Shown: piece after piece, positions 1 to 5,397 of the stretch
Layout: the number at the start of each line of letters is the position of its first letter
Position numbering within the stretch: the stretch's first letter is position 1
DNA from: an uncultured Spirochaetaceae bacterium
GTDB taxonomy: Bacteria; Spirochaetota; Spirochaetia; Sphaerochaetales; Sphaerochaetaceae
DNA: 5,833 bases
Reading direction: 5' to 3'
Assembly (NCBI GenBank): GCA_946410375.1
Contig: CAMKAB010000061.1
Location: 1-5,833 of the forward strand
Position numbers and translations under genes: made by a program
The notes under the pieces: model-generated
The model's database searches: none
What the model saw: only the letters and a program-made list of their open reading frames with translations
What the model was told of the DNA's origin: nothing

Positions 1-884
1 GAAGTAAGCTCGATTTCGTTCGGACGAGTCGCCACAACCATTTTTCCTTCCGTGCCCGCAGGAATGTCGATTTCAATCGTTTCGTTTGAGCCCTCGGGGT
101 ACACTTTGCCGCCCTTAACTTCCACGTTGATAAAGGTGCTCTCGCCGAGGAAGTTGTGCACGAATCTGCTGTTCGGATGATTATAAAGGTTCTCAGGGGT
201 GTCAATTTGCATAATCTTACCCATATCGCACACCATCATTCTGTCGCTGATAGCCATAGCTTCGCTCTGGTCGTGGGTAACGAAAATAATGGTGAAGCCG
301 AACTTTTTCTGCAACGACTTAATCTCAAACCTCATTGTTTCCCTGAGTTTCGGGTCGAGGTTAGAAAGCGGCTCGTCGAGAAGCATAACTTTCGGATTGG
401 TAACGATAGCGCGGGCGAGAGCGATTCTCTGCTGCTGACCGCCGGAAAGTTCTCCCGGATAAACGCCTTCAAGCCCTGTAAGGCTGGTGTGCTTTAAAGC
501 CTGAGCCACGCGTTCCTTAATCTCCGACTTGTTCACTTTTTTGATTGTAAGCGGGAATGCGACGTTGTCGAAAACTGTCATGTGAGGCCATACCGCAAAT
601 GCCTGGAACACCATTCCGAGACCTCTCTCCTCAGGCGGAACATAGAGTTTTTTCTCTGAAGAGGAAACAAGCCGACCGCAAAGTTCTATTTCTCCTGCGG
701 TTAAATCCTCAAAACCCGCAATCATTCTGAGGGTTGTGGATTTTCCGCATCCCGAGGGCCCCAGGAACGAGAAGCACTCGCCTTCATGCACGCTTATGTT
801 GAAGTTGTCAACAGCCCTGATGTCTCCAAGGGTCTTTGTGGTAAAGATCTTTGTAACGTTTCTTAATACTATCTGATCTGCCAT
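1..884 (-). CDS. ABC importer ATP-binding protein, second ATPase of the locus (3' end outside window)
   Basis: This is the cytoplasmic nucleotide-binding subunit of an ABC importer. It hydrolyses ATP to drive solute uptake through the neighbouring fused permease. My translation gives 294 codons with no stop before the window edge, so the C-terminus is missing; family members usually run about 340-370 residues. The start (MADQIVLRNVTKIF) follows AAAAAAGGAG with six bases between. All ABC motifs are present: Walker A GPSGCGKST (42-50), Q-loop VFQAFAVWPHMT (Q94), signature LSGGQQQR (146-153), Walker B VMLLDEP (166-172), D-loop SNLD (174-177) and switch His204 in VTHDQ. The part beyond about residue 250 starts a TOBE-like regulatory region, which fits the Fe3+/spermidine/putrescine/sugar-phosphate ATPase group. 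It lies 72 bases downstream of the permease gene in the same direction, so it is probably in the same operon. It is a clear paralogue of the ATPase at 2680-3771 but well diverged from it. The substrate cannot be read from an ATPase. Confidence 0.93.
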   Translation of the reverse strand, partial: MADQIVLRNVTKIFTTKTLGDIRAVDNFNISVHEGECFSFLGPSGCGKSTTLRMIAGFEDLTAGEIELCGRLVSSSEKKLYVPPEERGLGMVFQAFAVWPHMTVFDNVAFPLTIKKVNKSEIKERVAQALKHTSLTGLEGVYPGELSGGQQQRIALARAIVTNPKVMLLDEPLSNLDPKLRETMRFEIKSLQKKFGFTIIFVTHDQSEAMAISDRMMVCDMGKIMQIDTPENLYNHPNSRFVHNFLGESTFINVEVKGGKVYPEGSNETIEIDIPAGTEGKMVVATRPNEIELT

Positions 885-955
885 GTAGCGCTCCTTTTTT
901 GCGTTTTAGGGGTTGTTTTCGGTTTTGTAAGGAATAATGATTTAATCAAACGCAT
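869..955 (-). CDS. Possible 28-aa linker/leader ORF between permease and second ATPase
   Basis: An ATG two bases beyond the permease stop opens a 28-codon ORF (MRLIKSLFLTKPK...TWQIR). It ends inside the start of the second ATPase gene, overlapping it by 16 bases in another frame. The sequence AAAGGGGG within the last permease codons gives a Shine-Dalgarno match about six bases ahead. The peptide is basic, rich in Lys and Thr, and resembles nothing I recognise. It could be a coupling ORF that carries ribosomes from the permease stop to the next start, or chance: the SD also encodes the permease's terminal Arg-Lys-Gly. No function is claimed. Confidence 0.2.
   Translation of the reverse strand: MRLIKSLFLTKPKTTPKTQKRSATWQIR
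891..900 (-). promoter_or_regulatory. Ribosome binding site of the second ATPase gene
   Basis: On the minus strand AAAAAAGGAG is followed by GCGCTAC... and the ATG at 884-882, with six bases between GGAG and ATG. This strong Shine-Dalgarno fixes the start even though the gene is cut at its other end. Confidence 0.8.
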
Positions 956-956
956 C

Positions 957-2693
957 TTACACCCCCTTTCTGTCCTTAACAATGTAGTTCACCACAGTAT
1001 TAAGAATTATGATTATGCCGATTGCCACGGTGGCAAGCGCCGCAGCCTGAGGAATCATGCCGGCATCGCGAAGTCCGTAGATTTGAACTCCGAGCGTTCT
1101 TGTCTTAGGTCCGTACAGCAGGATAGAAGTGGTAACCTCTCTCATTGCCGGAAGGAAAATAAGGAAGAAGCCGGAAACCATCGCCGGTCTGATAAGCGGC
1201 AGGGTGATGTCCGAAAGGCTCTCCGTGTGGGAAGCTCCGCAAGCGCGAGCCGCTTCTTCAAGGGAAGACGAAACTTGCAGTAGAGCTGCGGAAGATGTCT
1301 TCATTGAGAAACTGAGGTAACGCGCAAGATATGCCACAATGATAATCCAGATTGTGTTGTATAGGTTGATGTGGAAAATCGCACCTTGCCATGCAAGTAT
1401 GACTCCGATTGAAAGAACCGTTCCCGGAATCGCATAAGGGAGCATGGACATGAATTCCAGCGCGCCTTTGTTTTTCGGTTTGATTTTCTGAACAACGTAT
1501 GCAACAAGGGTTCCCAAAAGCATACACACAACGCCTGCGGTAACGGAGGCGAAGAGCGAGTTCTTGATGGAATCAATCGTTCCGCCGCCGCTGAACACTC
1601 TCTTGTACTGGATAAAGGAGAAGTTCTTGAGTTTGAGCGGAAGTCCGTATGCTTTAACGAAGGACACGAGAACTATCATCACAAGCGGTACGACAACGAT
1701 TATGATCAGGGTGAGGATACAGAACACGAGAAGAGGGTACTTTGAGCCTCTGAGTTTGATGAGCGTAGGTCTTGTGCTCTTTCCTTTAATGATGTCGTAA
1801 GAACCGGAAGAAAGAATTTTATTCTGGAGAATAAGCGCAACGGACACAACCGCCACGAGGAGGACGGAAAGCGCCGCGCCCTGTCTTATGCCGTCGAACG
1901 AGCCGCCCGCATTGTAAATAACGGCGTAAATTCTGGTAGGCAGAGTGTATATGCCCTGAGAATAACCGATAATGGAAGGCACTCCGAAGTGCGCAAGGCT
2001 TGTTGTGAGGATAAGAAGCGCTCCGGCTGAAATCGCAGGTTTTGTTAAAGGAAGGGTGATTCTCCAAATAACGGTGCTCTGCTTCGCTCCGGCGATACGC
2101 GCGCATTCCTCAAGCGTCGGGTCCATTTTTTCAAGAGCCGCAACAACCTGCATGAATACGAACGGGAAATAGTAGGAAACTTCAACGAATACGATACCCC
2201 AAATCGAGTTGATGTTAAGCGGGGCGTTCTCCAGATGGAACGTATTCATCAGAAACTTGTTGAAGTACCCGCCTCGTCCGTTCAGAAGCATATCCCAAGC
2301 CATTGCTCCGAGGAACGGAGGGAACATGTACGGAATGTTGAAGAGGGCCTTCATAAGCCCTTTTGCCGGAATGTCCGAGCGTCCTAAAAGCCACGCATAG
2401 AAAACGCCGGCAATCGTTCCCACAACTGTTGTGAAGAGGGCGATTTTAACGGTGTTCCACATCGCACCCAGGTTTTTCGCGTCGGTGAGCTGGGTTCGGA
2501 ACATGCTGAAATCTATGTGCCATTTCCCCGTAACCGCTTTGTCAAAGAAGGTGTTGAAAACAATCATGAACACGGGGATGATAACAATGATTATAAGCAA
2601 AATGAAGGTTGTGATGGTAAGCGCTTTATCAAGGCTGAATTTTTTACCGCCGTCAAGAGCTGCTAAGTTGTTGTTTTTATTAAATAGCTTCAT
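957..2693 (-). CDS. Fused two-domain ABC importer permease (Fe3+/AfuB-FbpB type)
   Basis: This integral inner-membrane subunit forms the whole translocation channel in one chain. With the ATG at 2693 it has 578 residues, the usual length for fused FbpB/AfuB/SfuB permeases, and contains two BPD_transp_1 halves. Each half has a first membrane segment (about 25-46 and 319-345) and a cytoplasmic EAA coupling loop: EECARIAGA...ITLPL (195-216) and EEAARACGA...ITLPL (479-500). These loops dock onto the ATPase dimer. An upstream in-frame TTG at 2711 would add MQRRML, but AAAGGAG lies inside that extension, seven bases before the ATG at 2693. An ATG at 2699 leaves only one base after the SD. I therefore choose 2693. 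The gene overlaps the 3' end of the preceding ATPase gene by 14 bases, which suggests translational coupling. The two EAA loops are only moderately alike, so each half may prefer a different ATPase. The family is secure; the substrate is not. Confidence 0.94.
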   Translation of the reverse strand: MKLFNKNNNLAALDGGKKFSLDKALTITTFILLIIIVIIPVFMIVFNTFFDKAVTGKWHIDFSMFRTQLTDAKNLGAMWNTVKIALFTTVVGTIAGVFYAWLLGRSDIPAKGLMKALFNIPYMFPPFLGAMAWDMLLNGRGGYFNKFLMNTFHLENAPLNINSIWGIVFVEVSYYFPFVFMQVVAALEKMDPTLEECARIAGAKQSTVIWRITLPLTKPAISAGALLILTTSLAHFGVPSIIGYSQGIYTLPTRIYAVIYNAGGSFDGIRQGAALSVLLVAVVSVALILQNKILSSGSYDIIKGKSTRPTLIKLRGSKYPLLVFCILTLIIIVVVPLVMIVLVSFVKAYGLPLKLKNFSFIQYKRVFSGGGTIDSIKNSLFASVTAGVVCMLLGTLVAYVVQKIKPKNKGALEFMSMLPYAIPGTVLSIGVILAWQGAIFHINLYNTIWIIIVAYLARYLSFSMKTSSAALLQVSSSLEEAARACGASHTESLSDITLPLIRPAMVSGFFLIFLPAMREVTTSILLYGPKTRTLGVQIYGLRDAGMIPQAAALATVAIGIIIILNTVVNYIVKDRKGV

Positions 2694-3771
2694 TAGCATT
2701 CTCCTTTGCAAGATAGAATCTCGGGTTTACGAACCTGATTCCGACGGACTCTCCGTCTTCAGGGACTCCGTTCATTTTTGCGTCCAGCATGCTTTGTTGC
2801 ATGCGGATTTCCTTTTCTCCGAGACGCAGGAAGTAGTTGTATTCGCTTCCGAGGAACACTTTGCTTATAACGGATGCTTTGATATCGGATTTTTTATCAA
2901 AGACAACGTCGTTCATTCTTACGCCCATGTCGATTTTCTTTGAGAAATCAATATCGGCAGGCGCTTCGTTATCAATCTCATAGTCCGCACCGCAGGCGAG
3001 GCGGACTTTCCCGTTTTTTTTGCACACCGGAATCATGTTTGAAACACCGATGAATTCAAAGGTGAATCTGTTCGCAGGTGAAAGAATGATATCTTCGTCG
3101 CTTCCGTACTGGCAAAGGGATCCGTCCGGTTCCATAATAGCCATCTTGTCGCAAAGCTGGAGGGCTGACTGCTGGTCGTGCGTTATGTAGAGAACCGTTG
3201 ATTTCAAACGAGACTGGATCATTCTGATCTCAAGGAGCATTTCCTCTCTGAGTTTCGCATCCAAATTGGTTATAGGCTCGTCCATAACGAGAATTTCGGA
3301 GTCCACGACAAGGGCTCTCGCTATCGCCACGCGATGCTGTTGTCCGCCGGAAAGCTGCATGGGAAGGTGGTTCGCATACATTTCCATGTGTACGAGTTTC
3401 AGCGCATCCATCGCGCGGTGTGCGATTTCCTCTTTCGGAACGCGTCTTTTTTTCAGCGGATAGGAGACGTTTTCCAAAACGGTCATGTGCGGCCAAACCG
3501 CATAGTCCTGGAATACGATACCTATATTTCTTTTTTCCGCCGGTACGTTTATTCTTTTCTTAGCATCAAACAGTACTTTGTCTCCTACCTTTATTGAGCC
3601 CGAATCGGGTTTCATAAGCCCTAAAAGACAACGTACAAGAGTTGTTTTACCGCAACCGGACGGTCCTACAAGGCACAAGATCTCGTTGCTGTTCACGCTT
3701 AGCGAGAAATCTTTCAGAACGGTTTTCTTCCCGTAAGTGGCGGTAATGTTTTCAAATTTTACTTCAGCCAT
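2680..3771 (-). CDS. ABC importer ATP-binding protein (Fe3+/AfuC-FbpC type)
   Basis: This cytoplasmic ATPase subunit powers the fused permease encoded directly downstream. It is full length at 363 residues, normal for the FbpC/PotA/UgpC group. Motifs: Walker A GPSGCGKTT (36-44), Q-loop VFQDYAVWPHMT (Q88), signature LSGGQQHR (140-147), Walker B ILVMDEP (160-166), D-loop TNLD (168-171) and switch His198 in ITHDQ. A TOBE-like beta-rich tail covers roughly residues 240-355. The ATG follows AAGGA with six bases between. Its stop codon lies inside the permease gene (14-base overlap), so the two are probably translated together. It sits 174 bases downstream of the binding-protein gene, behind an intrinsic terminator, so expression should depend on read-through or on a weak local promoter in the AT-rich gap. 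A second complete ATPase core lies in the same locus at 1-884. Whether the two form a heterodimer or alternate is unknown. Confidence 0.95.
   Translation of the reverse strand: MAEVKFENITATYGKKTVLKDFSLSVNSNEILCLVGPSGCGKTTLVRCLLGLMKPDSGSIKVGDKVLFDAKKRINVPAEKRNIGIVFQDYAVWPHMTVLENVSYPLKKRRVPKEEIAHRAMDALKLVHMEMYANHLPMQLSGGQQHRVAIARALVVDSEILVMDEPITNLDAKLREEMLLEIRMIQSRLKSTVLYITHDQQSALQLCDKMAIMEPDGSLCQYGSDEDIILSPANRFTFEFIGVSNMIPVCKKNGKVRLACGADYEIDNEAPADIDFSKKIDMGVRMNDVVFDKKSDIKASVISKVFLGSEYNYFLRLGEKEIRMQQSMLDAKMNGVPEDGESVGIRFVNPRFYLAKENANEAI
2701..2707 (-). promoter_or_regulatory. Ribosome binding site that decides the permease start
   Basis: AAAGGAG on the minus strand lies seven bases before the ATG at 2693-2691, within the 3' end of the upstream ATPase gene. 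It is one base from the ATG at 2699 and lies inside the coding sequence if the TTG at 2711 is used, so it argues for the 2693 start. Confidence 0.75.
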
Positions 3772-3893
3772 AGTATTTCCTTAACACTTCATAGTTTTAT
3801 AAATTATTTATACAAAATGCATGTTTCTTTTGTTCTGCGTGATTGTTTTCAGATTTTTTCAGATAGTTGAAAATGCTCGGTAATAAAAATGTT
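3772..3893. other. AT-rich spacer upstream of first ATPase gene, possible weak promoter
   Basis: No ORF of note. Minus-strand TATAAA at 3812-3807 and 3801-3796 could serve as -10 elements, but neither has a convincing -35 at 16-18 bases. AAGGA at 3782-3778 is the ribosome binding site for the ATG at 3771. A separate promoter would make sense given the terminator just upstream, but the sequence alone supports it only weakly. Confidence 0.3.
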
Positions 3894-3929
3894 AAAAAAA
3901 ATGCGGTAAATCTCTTTCAATTTACCGCA
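3894..3929 (-). terminator. Intrinsic terminator between binding-protein and ATPase genes
   Basis: The arms TGCGGTAAAT (3902-3911) and ATTTACCGCA (3920-3929) are perfect inverse complements: a 10-bp stem with an 8-base loop. On the minus strand the stem is followed directly by eight Ts (3901-3894). It begins 16 bases past the binding-protein stop. In binding-protein-first importer operons such a hairpin usually acts as a partial terminator and 3' stabiliser, so the binding protein is made in excess of the membrane complex. That role here is inference; the hairpin is seen directly. Confidence 0.9.
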
Positions 3930-3945
3930 CGGAAACAGATTTACG

Positions 3946-4995
3946 TTACTTGTTCCAAATCTTGTTGAACATTCCCTGATATGTCTTCATGTTCTCGCCG
4001 AGTTTGACGAAGTCAACAGGCATATTGATTGCTGCGATAGCGGATGTGTCCACATCCATTTTAACATCGTCTCTGACTGATACGAGGTTCTGCTCCACAA
4101 GCACTTCCTGTCCTTCTTTTGAGAGGAGGAAGTCAATCAGGTGGCGTCCGTTGTCAGGATTGGCGCAACCTTTGATGAGAGCCACAGGGCTTGTCATTGT
4201 GCATACATCGCTTGTGGTAAAGTGGAATTTCATCGGAGAACCTTCTTTAATCAGGTTCGCAGAAACGTAGTCCAGGCAGATTCCGACTTTGTAGGAGCCG
4301 TCGGCAACTCTGTTGTGGGTGGCGGTGGTTCCGGATTCAAGTTTGGTCCCGTTTGCATGGAGAGCTTTGAAGAAATTCTCTCCGTATTTTTCGCTCTGCA
4401 TCATTGCCGTCATCCAGTATTTCGTTGTTGATGCCTGATCCGGGTCTGTCATGATAATCTGATTTTTCCATTTCGGATCCAAAAGCTCGTTCCAGGTCTT
4501 AGGAGCTTCTTCGTCTTTTACGAGAGTCGTGTTCCATGCGATTCCCATTGTAACAAGTCTTCCTGCGGTGTAGTATCCGTCAGCGTCAATGTAAGGCTTG
4601 GCAATGTGCGCTTCCTCAGGGGATGAGTACTTTTCAAGCCAGCCCTTCGCTTTGAAGCCTTCGTAGTCGCACGGGTCTCCGAGCCAAACGACATCAGCGG
4701 CGATCTGTCCGCCCTGCGCTTCGGTTGTCATCTTTGTGAGCACTTTTCCGCCGGATGCGAAGTAGTATTCCATATCAATGCCCGGATATGCTTTTTCAAA
4801 TGCCTTTTCCACTGCCTGAAGCTGAGCTTCCTGCATTGAGGAATAGAGCATCACTTTTCCCGAATAAGTCTGCTTCGGAGCGCTTTCCGCGGTGCTTGCC
4901 TGCGCGGCAGGAGCTTCTTCCTTTTTCTTACCGCAAGATACGGCAAGGCAGAGAACGATGGAAATCACTAAAAACATTGTGATAACTTTTTTCAT
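3946..4995 (-). CDS. Periplasmic substrate-binding lipoprotein of ABC importer (AfuA/FbpA-like)
   Basis: This is the solute receptor that delivers substrate to the fused permease. It has 349 residues and starts MKKVITMFLV. A hydrophobic signal of about 20 residues ends in the lipobox L-A-V-S and Cys21 (spirochaete type, Ala at -3), so it should be lipid-anchored and face the periplasm. A flexible Lys/Glu/Ala/Ser tether follows to about residue 43. The mature domain begins SGKVMLYSSMQEAQ and has the iron/thiamine/sugar-phosphate binding-protein pattern: an AVEKAFEKAYPGI helix-strand, ASGGKVLTKM (80-89), ADVVWLGDP (100-108), GIAWNTTLV (151-159), TWNELLDPKWK and LIDFLLSKEGQEVL. Compared with Neisseria-type FbpA from memory, the iron-ligand His position reads Met54 and the Tyr-Tyr pair reads Asp242-Tyr243-Val, so a classical ferric site is not evident. 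AGGAG precedes the ATG with good spacing. The gene leads the operon and is followed by a terminator. Family is solid; ligand (Fe3+, sugar phosphate, phosphonate, thiamine or other) is open. Confidence 0.92.
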   Translation of the reverse strand: MKKVITMFLVISIVLCLAVSCGKKKEEAPAAQASTAESAPKQTYSGKVMLYSSMQEAQLQAVEKAFEKAYPGIDMEYYFASGGKVLTKMTTEAQGGQIAADVVWLGDPCDYEGFKAKGWLEKYSSPEEAHIAKPYIDADGYYTAGRLVTMGIAWNTTLVKDEEAPKTWNELLDPKWKNQIIMTDPDQASTTKYWMTAMMQSEKYGENFFKALHANGTKLESGTTATHNRVADGSYKVGICLDYVSANLIKEGSPMKFHFTTSDVCTMTSPVALIKGCANPDNGRHLIDFLLSKEGQEVLVEQNLVSVRDDVKMDVDTSAIAAINMPVDFVKLGENMKTYQGMFNKIWNK

Positions 4996-5009
4996 GTTAT
5001 TCTCCTTTT

Positions 5010-5055
5010 TCGCTTAAAATACGAGAGTCATTGAACTAAGTATTACTTTAAGCGA
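5010..5055. repeat. 9-bp inverted repeat flanking the candidate -10 region
   Basis: TCGCTTAAA (5010-5018) and TTTAAGCGA (5047-5055) are exact inverse complements separated by 28 bases. If transcription starts upstream, the leader RNA could form this stem directly before the AAAAAGGAG ribosome binding site of the binding-protein gene. If it starts near 5031, the arms can only act as DNA, for example as spaced operator half-sites around the -10. Confidence 0.45.
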
Positions 5056-5068
5056 TTTTTTTGGACAA
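5039..5068 (-). promoter_or_regulatory. Candidate promoter of the ABC importer operon
   Basis: On the minus strand TTGTCC (5068-5063) and AATACT (5044-5039) each match the sigma70 consensus at four of six positions, with an 18-base spacer. Transcription would begin near 5031, giving a leader of about 36 bases before the ATG at 4995. The match is weak, and upstream promoters remain possible because a terminator-like hairpin lies at 5096-5121. Confidence 0.35.
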
Positions 5069-5071
5069 AAC

Positions 5072-5087
5072 AACAAAAATTTTTGTT
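5072..5087. repeat. 16-bp perfect palindrome upstream of the operon promoter
   Basis: AACAAAAATTTTTGTT is its own inverse complement. It lies four bases upstream of the candidate -35 of the importer operon. The position and symmetry suit a dimeric DNA-binding regulator, but the A/T core could also be a bent tract or low-complexity chance. Confidence 0.4.
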
Positions 5088-5095
5088 TTAGAGGG

Positions 5096-5121
5096 AAAAA
5101 ACGACCCGGTGGGGCGAGTCG
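5096..5121 (-). terminator. Terminator-like hairpin with no upstream gene
   Basis: On the minus strand CGACTCG (5121-5115) pairs with CGGGTCG (5108-5102) across the loop CCCCAC: seven pairs, one of them G-U. Six Ts follow (5101-5096). The plus strand has a C-A mismatch in the stem and no T run, so the signal is directional. No minus-strand gene is evident upstream. It would therefore end an unannotated transcript from the repeat region or act as an attenuator ahead of the importer operon. Confidence 0.6.
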
Positions 5122-5147
5122 GAAGCGGAAGGATTTATGTTTGCGCA

Positions 5148-5164
5148 GAAAGCTGCTTTTTCGG
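5148..5164. repeat. Degenerate extra copy of the palindrome core
   Basis: GAAAGCTGCTTTTTCGG resembles GAAAGCGCTTTGTTCGG at the head of each 68-bp unit, with the same AAAGC/GCTTT arms around one extra central base. It begins 21 bases before the first full copy of that core and is out of phase with the 68-bp array. Confidence 0.4.
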
Positions 5165-5167
5165 TAG

Positions 5168-5181
5168 TGAAAGCGCTTTGT
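5168..5181 (+). promoter_or_regulatory. LacI/cre-like operator match, first of four
   Basis: TGAAAGCGCTTTGT fits 13 of 14 positions of the catabolite-responsive element consensus TGWAARCGYTWNCW. Exact further copies lie at 5236-5249 and 5304-5317, and the fourth, at 5372-5385, is also TGAAAGCGCTTTGT. LacI-family regulators bind such central-CG palindromes. No LacI-family gene is in the window, so binding is inference. Confidence 0.35.
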
Positions 5182-5190
5182 TCGGCTCTC

Positions 5191-5203
5191 CTGCGATACG
5201 CAG
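5191..5203. repeat. Small hairpin CTGCG-ATA-CGCAG in each full repeat unit
   Basis: A five-base perfect stem closes a three-base loop. The same 13 bases recur at 5259-5271 and 5327-5339 and are lost in the partial fourth unit. All three copies are identical, so they give no covariation test. Confidence 0.6.
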
Positions 5204-5233
5204 ATGAAGGGGAAATTGCGGCGTCCTCTTTAT
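5204..5233 (+). other. Potential RNA stem-loop within repeat units
   Basis: ATGAAGGGGA (5204-5213) pairs with TCCTCTTTAT (5224-5233) as RNA: ten pairs including two G-U, with loop AATTGCGGCG. Unit 2 repeats this 68 bases on. In unit 3 the inner six pairs persist as AGGGAA (5344-5349) with TTCCCT (5360-5365), through one G-C to A-T compensatory double change and one G-U to G-C change. The wobble pairs work only on the plus strand. Confidence 0.45.
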
Positions 5234-5397
5234 AGTGAAAGCGCTTTGTTCGGCTCTCCTGCGATACGCAGATGAAGGGGAAATTGCGGCGTCCTCTTTA
5301 TAGTGAAAGCGCTTTGTTCGGCTCTCCTGCGATACGCAGAGGAAGGGAAAATTGCAGCGTTCCCTATGAGGTGAAAGCGCTTTGTCCGGCTTTTCCT

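Larger units (their letters stand above)
5167..5397. repeat. 68-bp tandem repeat array: three copies plus one partial
   Basis: The units begin at 5167, 5235, 5303 and 5371, an exact 68-base period. Units 1 and 2 are identical. Unit 3 matches through its first 38 bases and then carries scattered substitutions. Unit 4 keeps GTGAAAGCGCTTTGT and roughly the next dozen bases before it diverges. Within each full unit, in order, are the palindrome AAAGCGCTTT, the hairpin CTGCG-ATA-CGCAG, and a longer stem with loop AATTGCGGCG (AATTGCAGCG in unit 3). Since 68 is not a multiple of three, the array cannot encode a repeating peptide. The identity of units 1 and 2 points to recent duplication. The array lies between the divergently transcribed importer operon and the gene at 5687. 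Confidence 0.95.

Noticed and set aside
930..950. Fur-box-like AT-rich sequence (GATTAAATCATTATT on the minus strand)
   Set aside because: It resembles the Fur consensus only with a one-base shift, and lies between the permease and second ATPase genes rather than at a promoter.
900..954. Inverted repeat TGCGTTT / AAACGCA
   Set aside because: Seven-base arms with a loop of about 40 bases and no T run. This is within chance expectation and not a terminator.
2431..2943. 170-codon plus-strand ORF
   Set aside because: It lies antisense across the permease and ATPase genes, whose products show clear family motifs, and is therefore a coding shadow.
5167..5397. CRISPR array
   Set aside because: The whole 68-base unit repeats, including the part that would be the spacer. 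There are no unique spacers and no cas genes.
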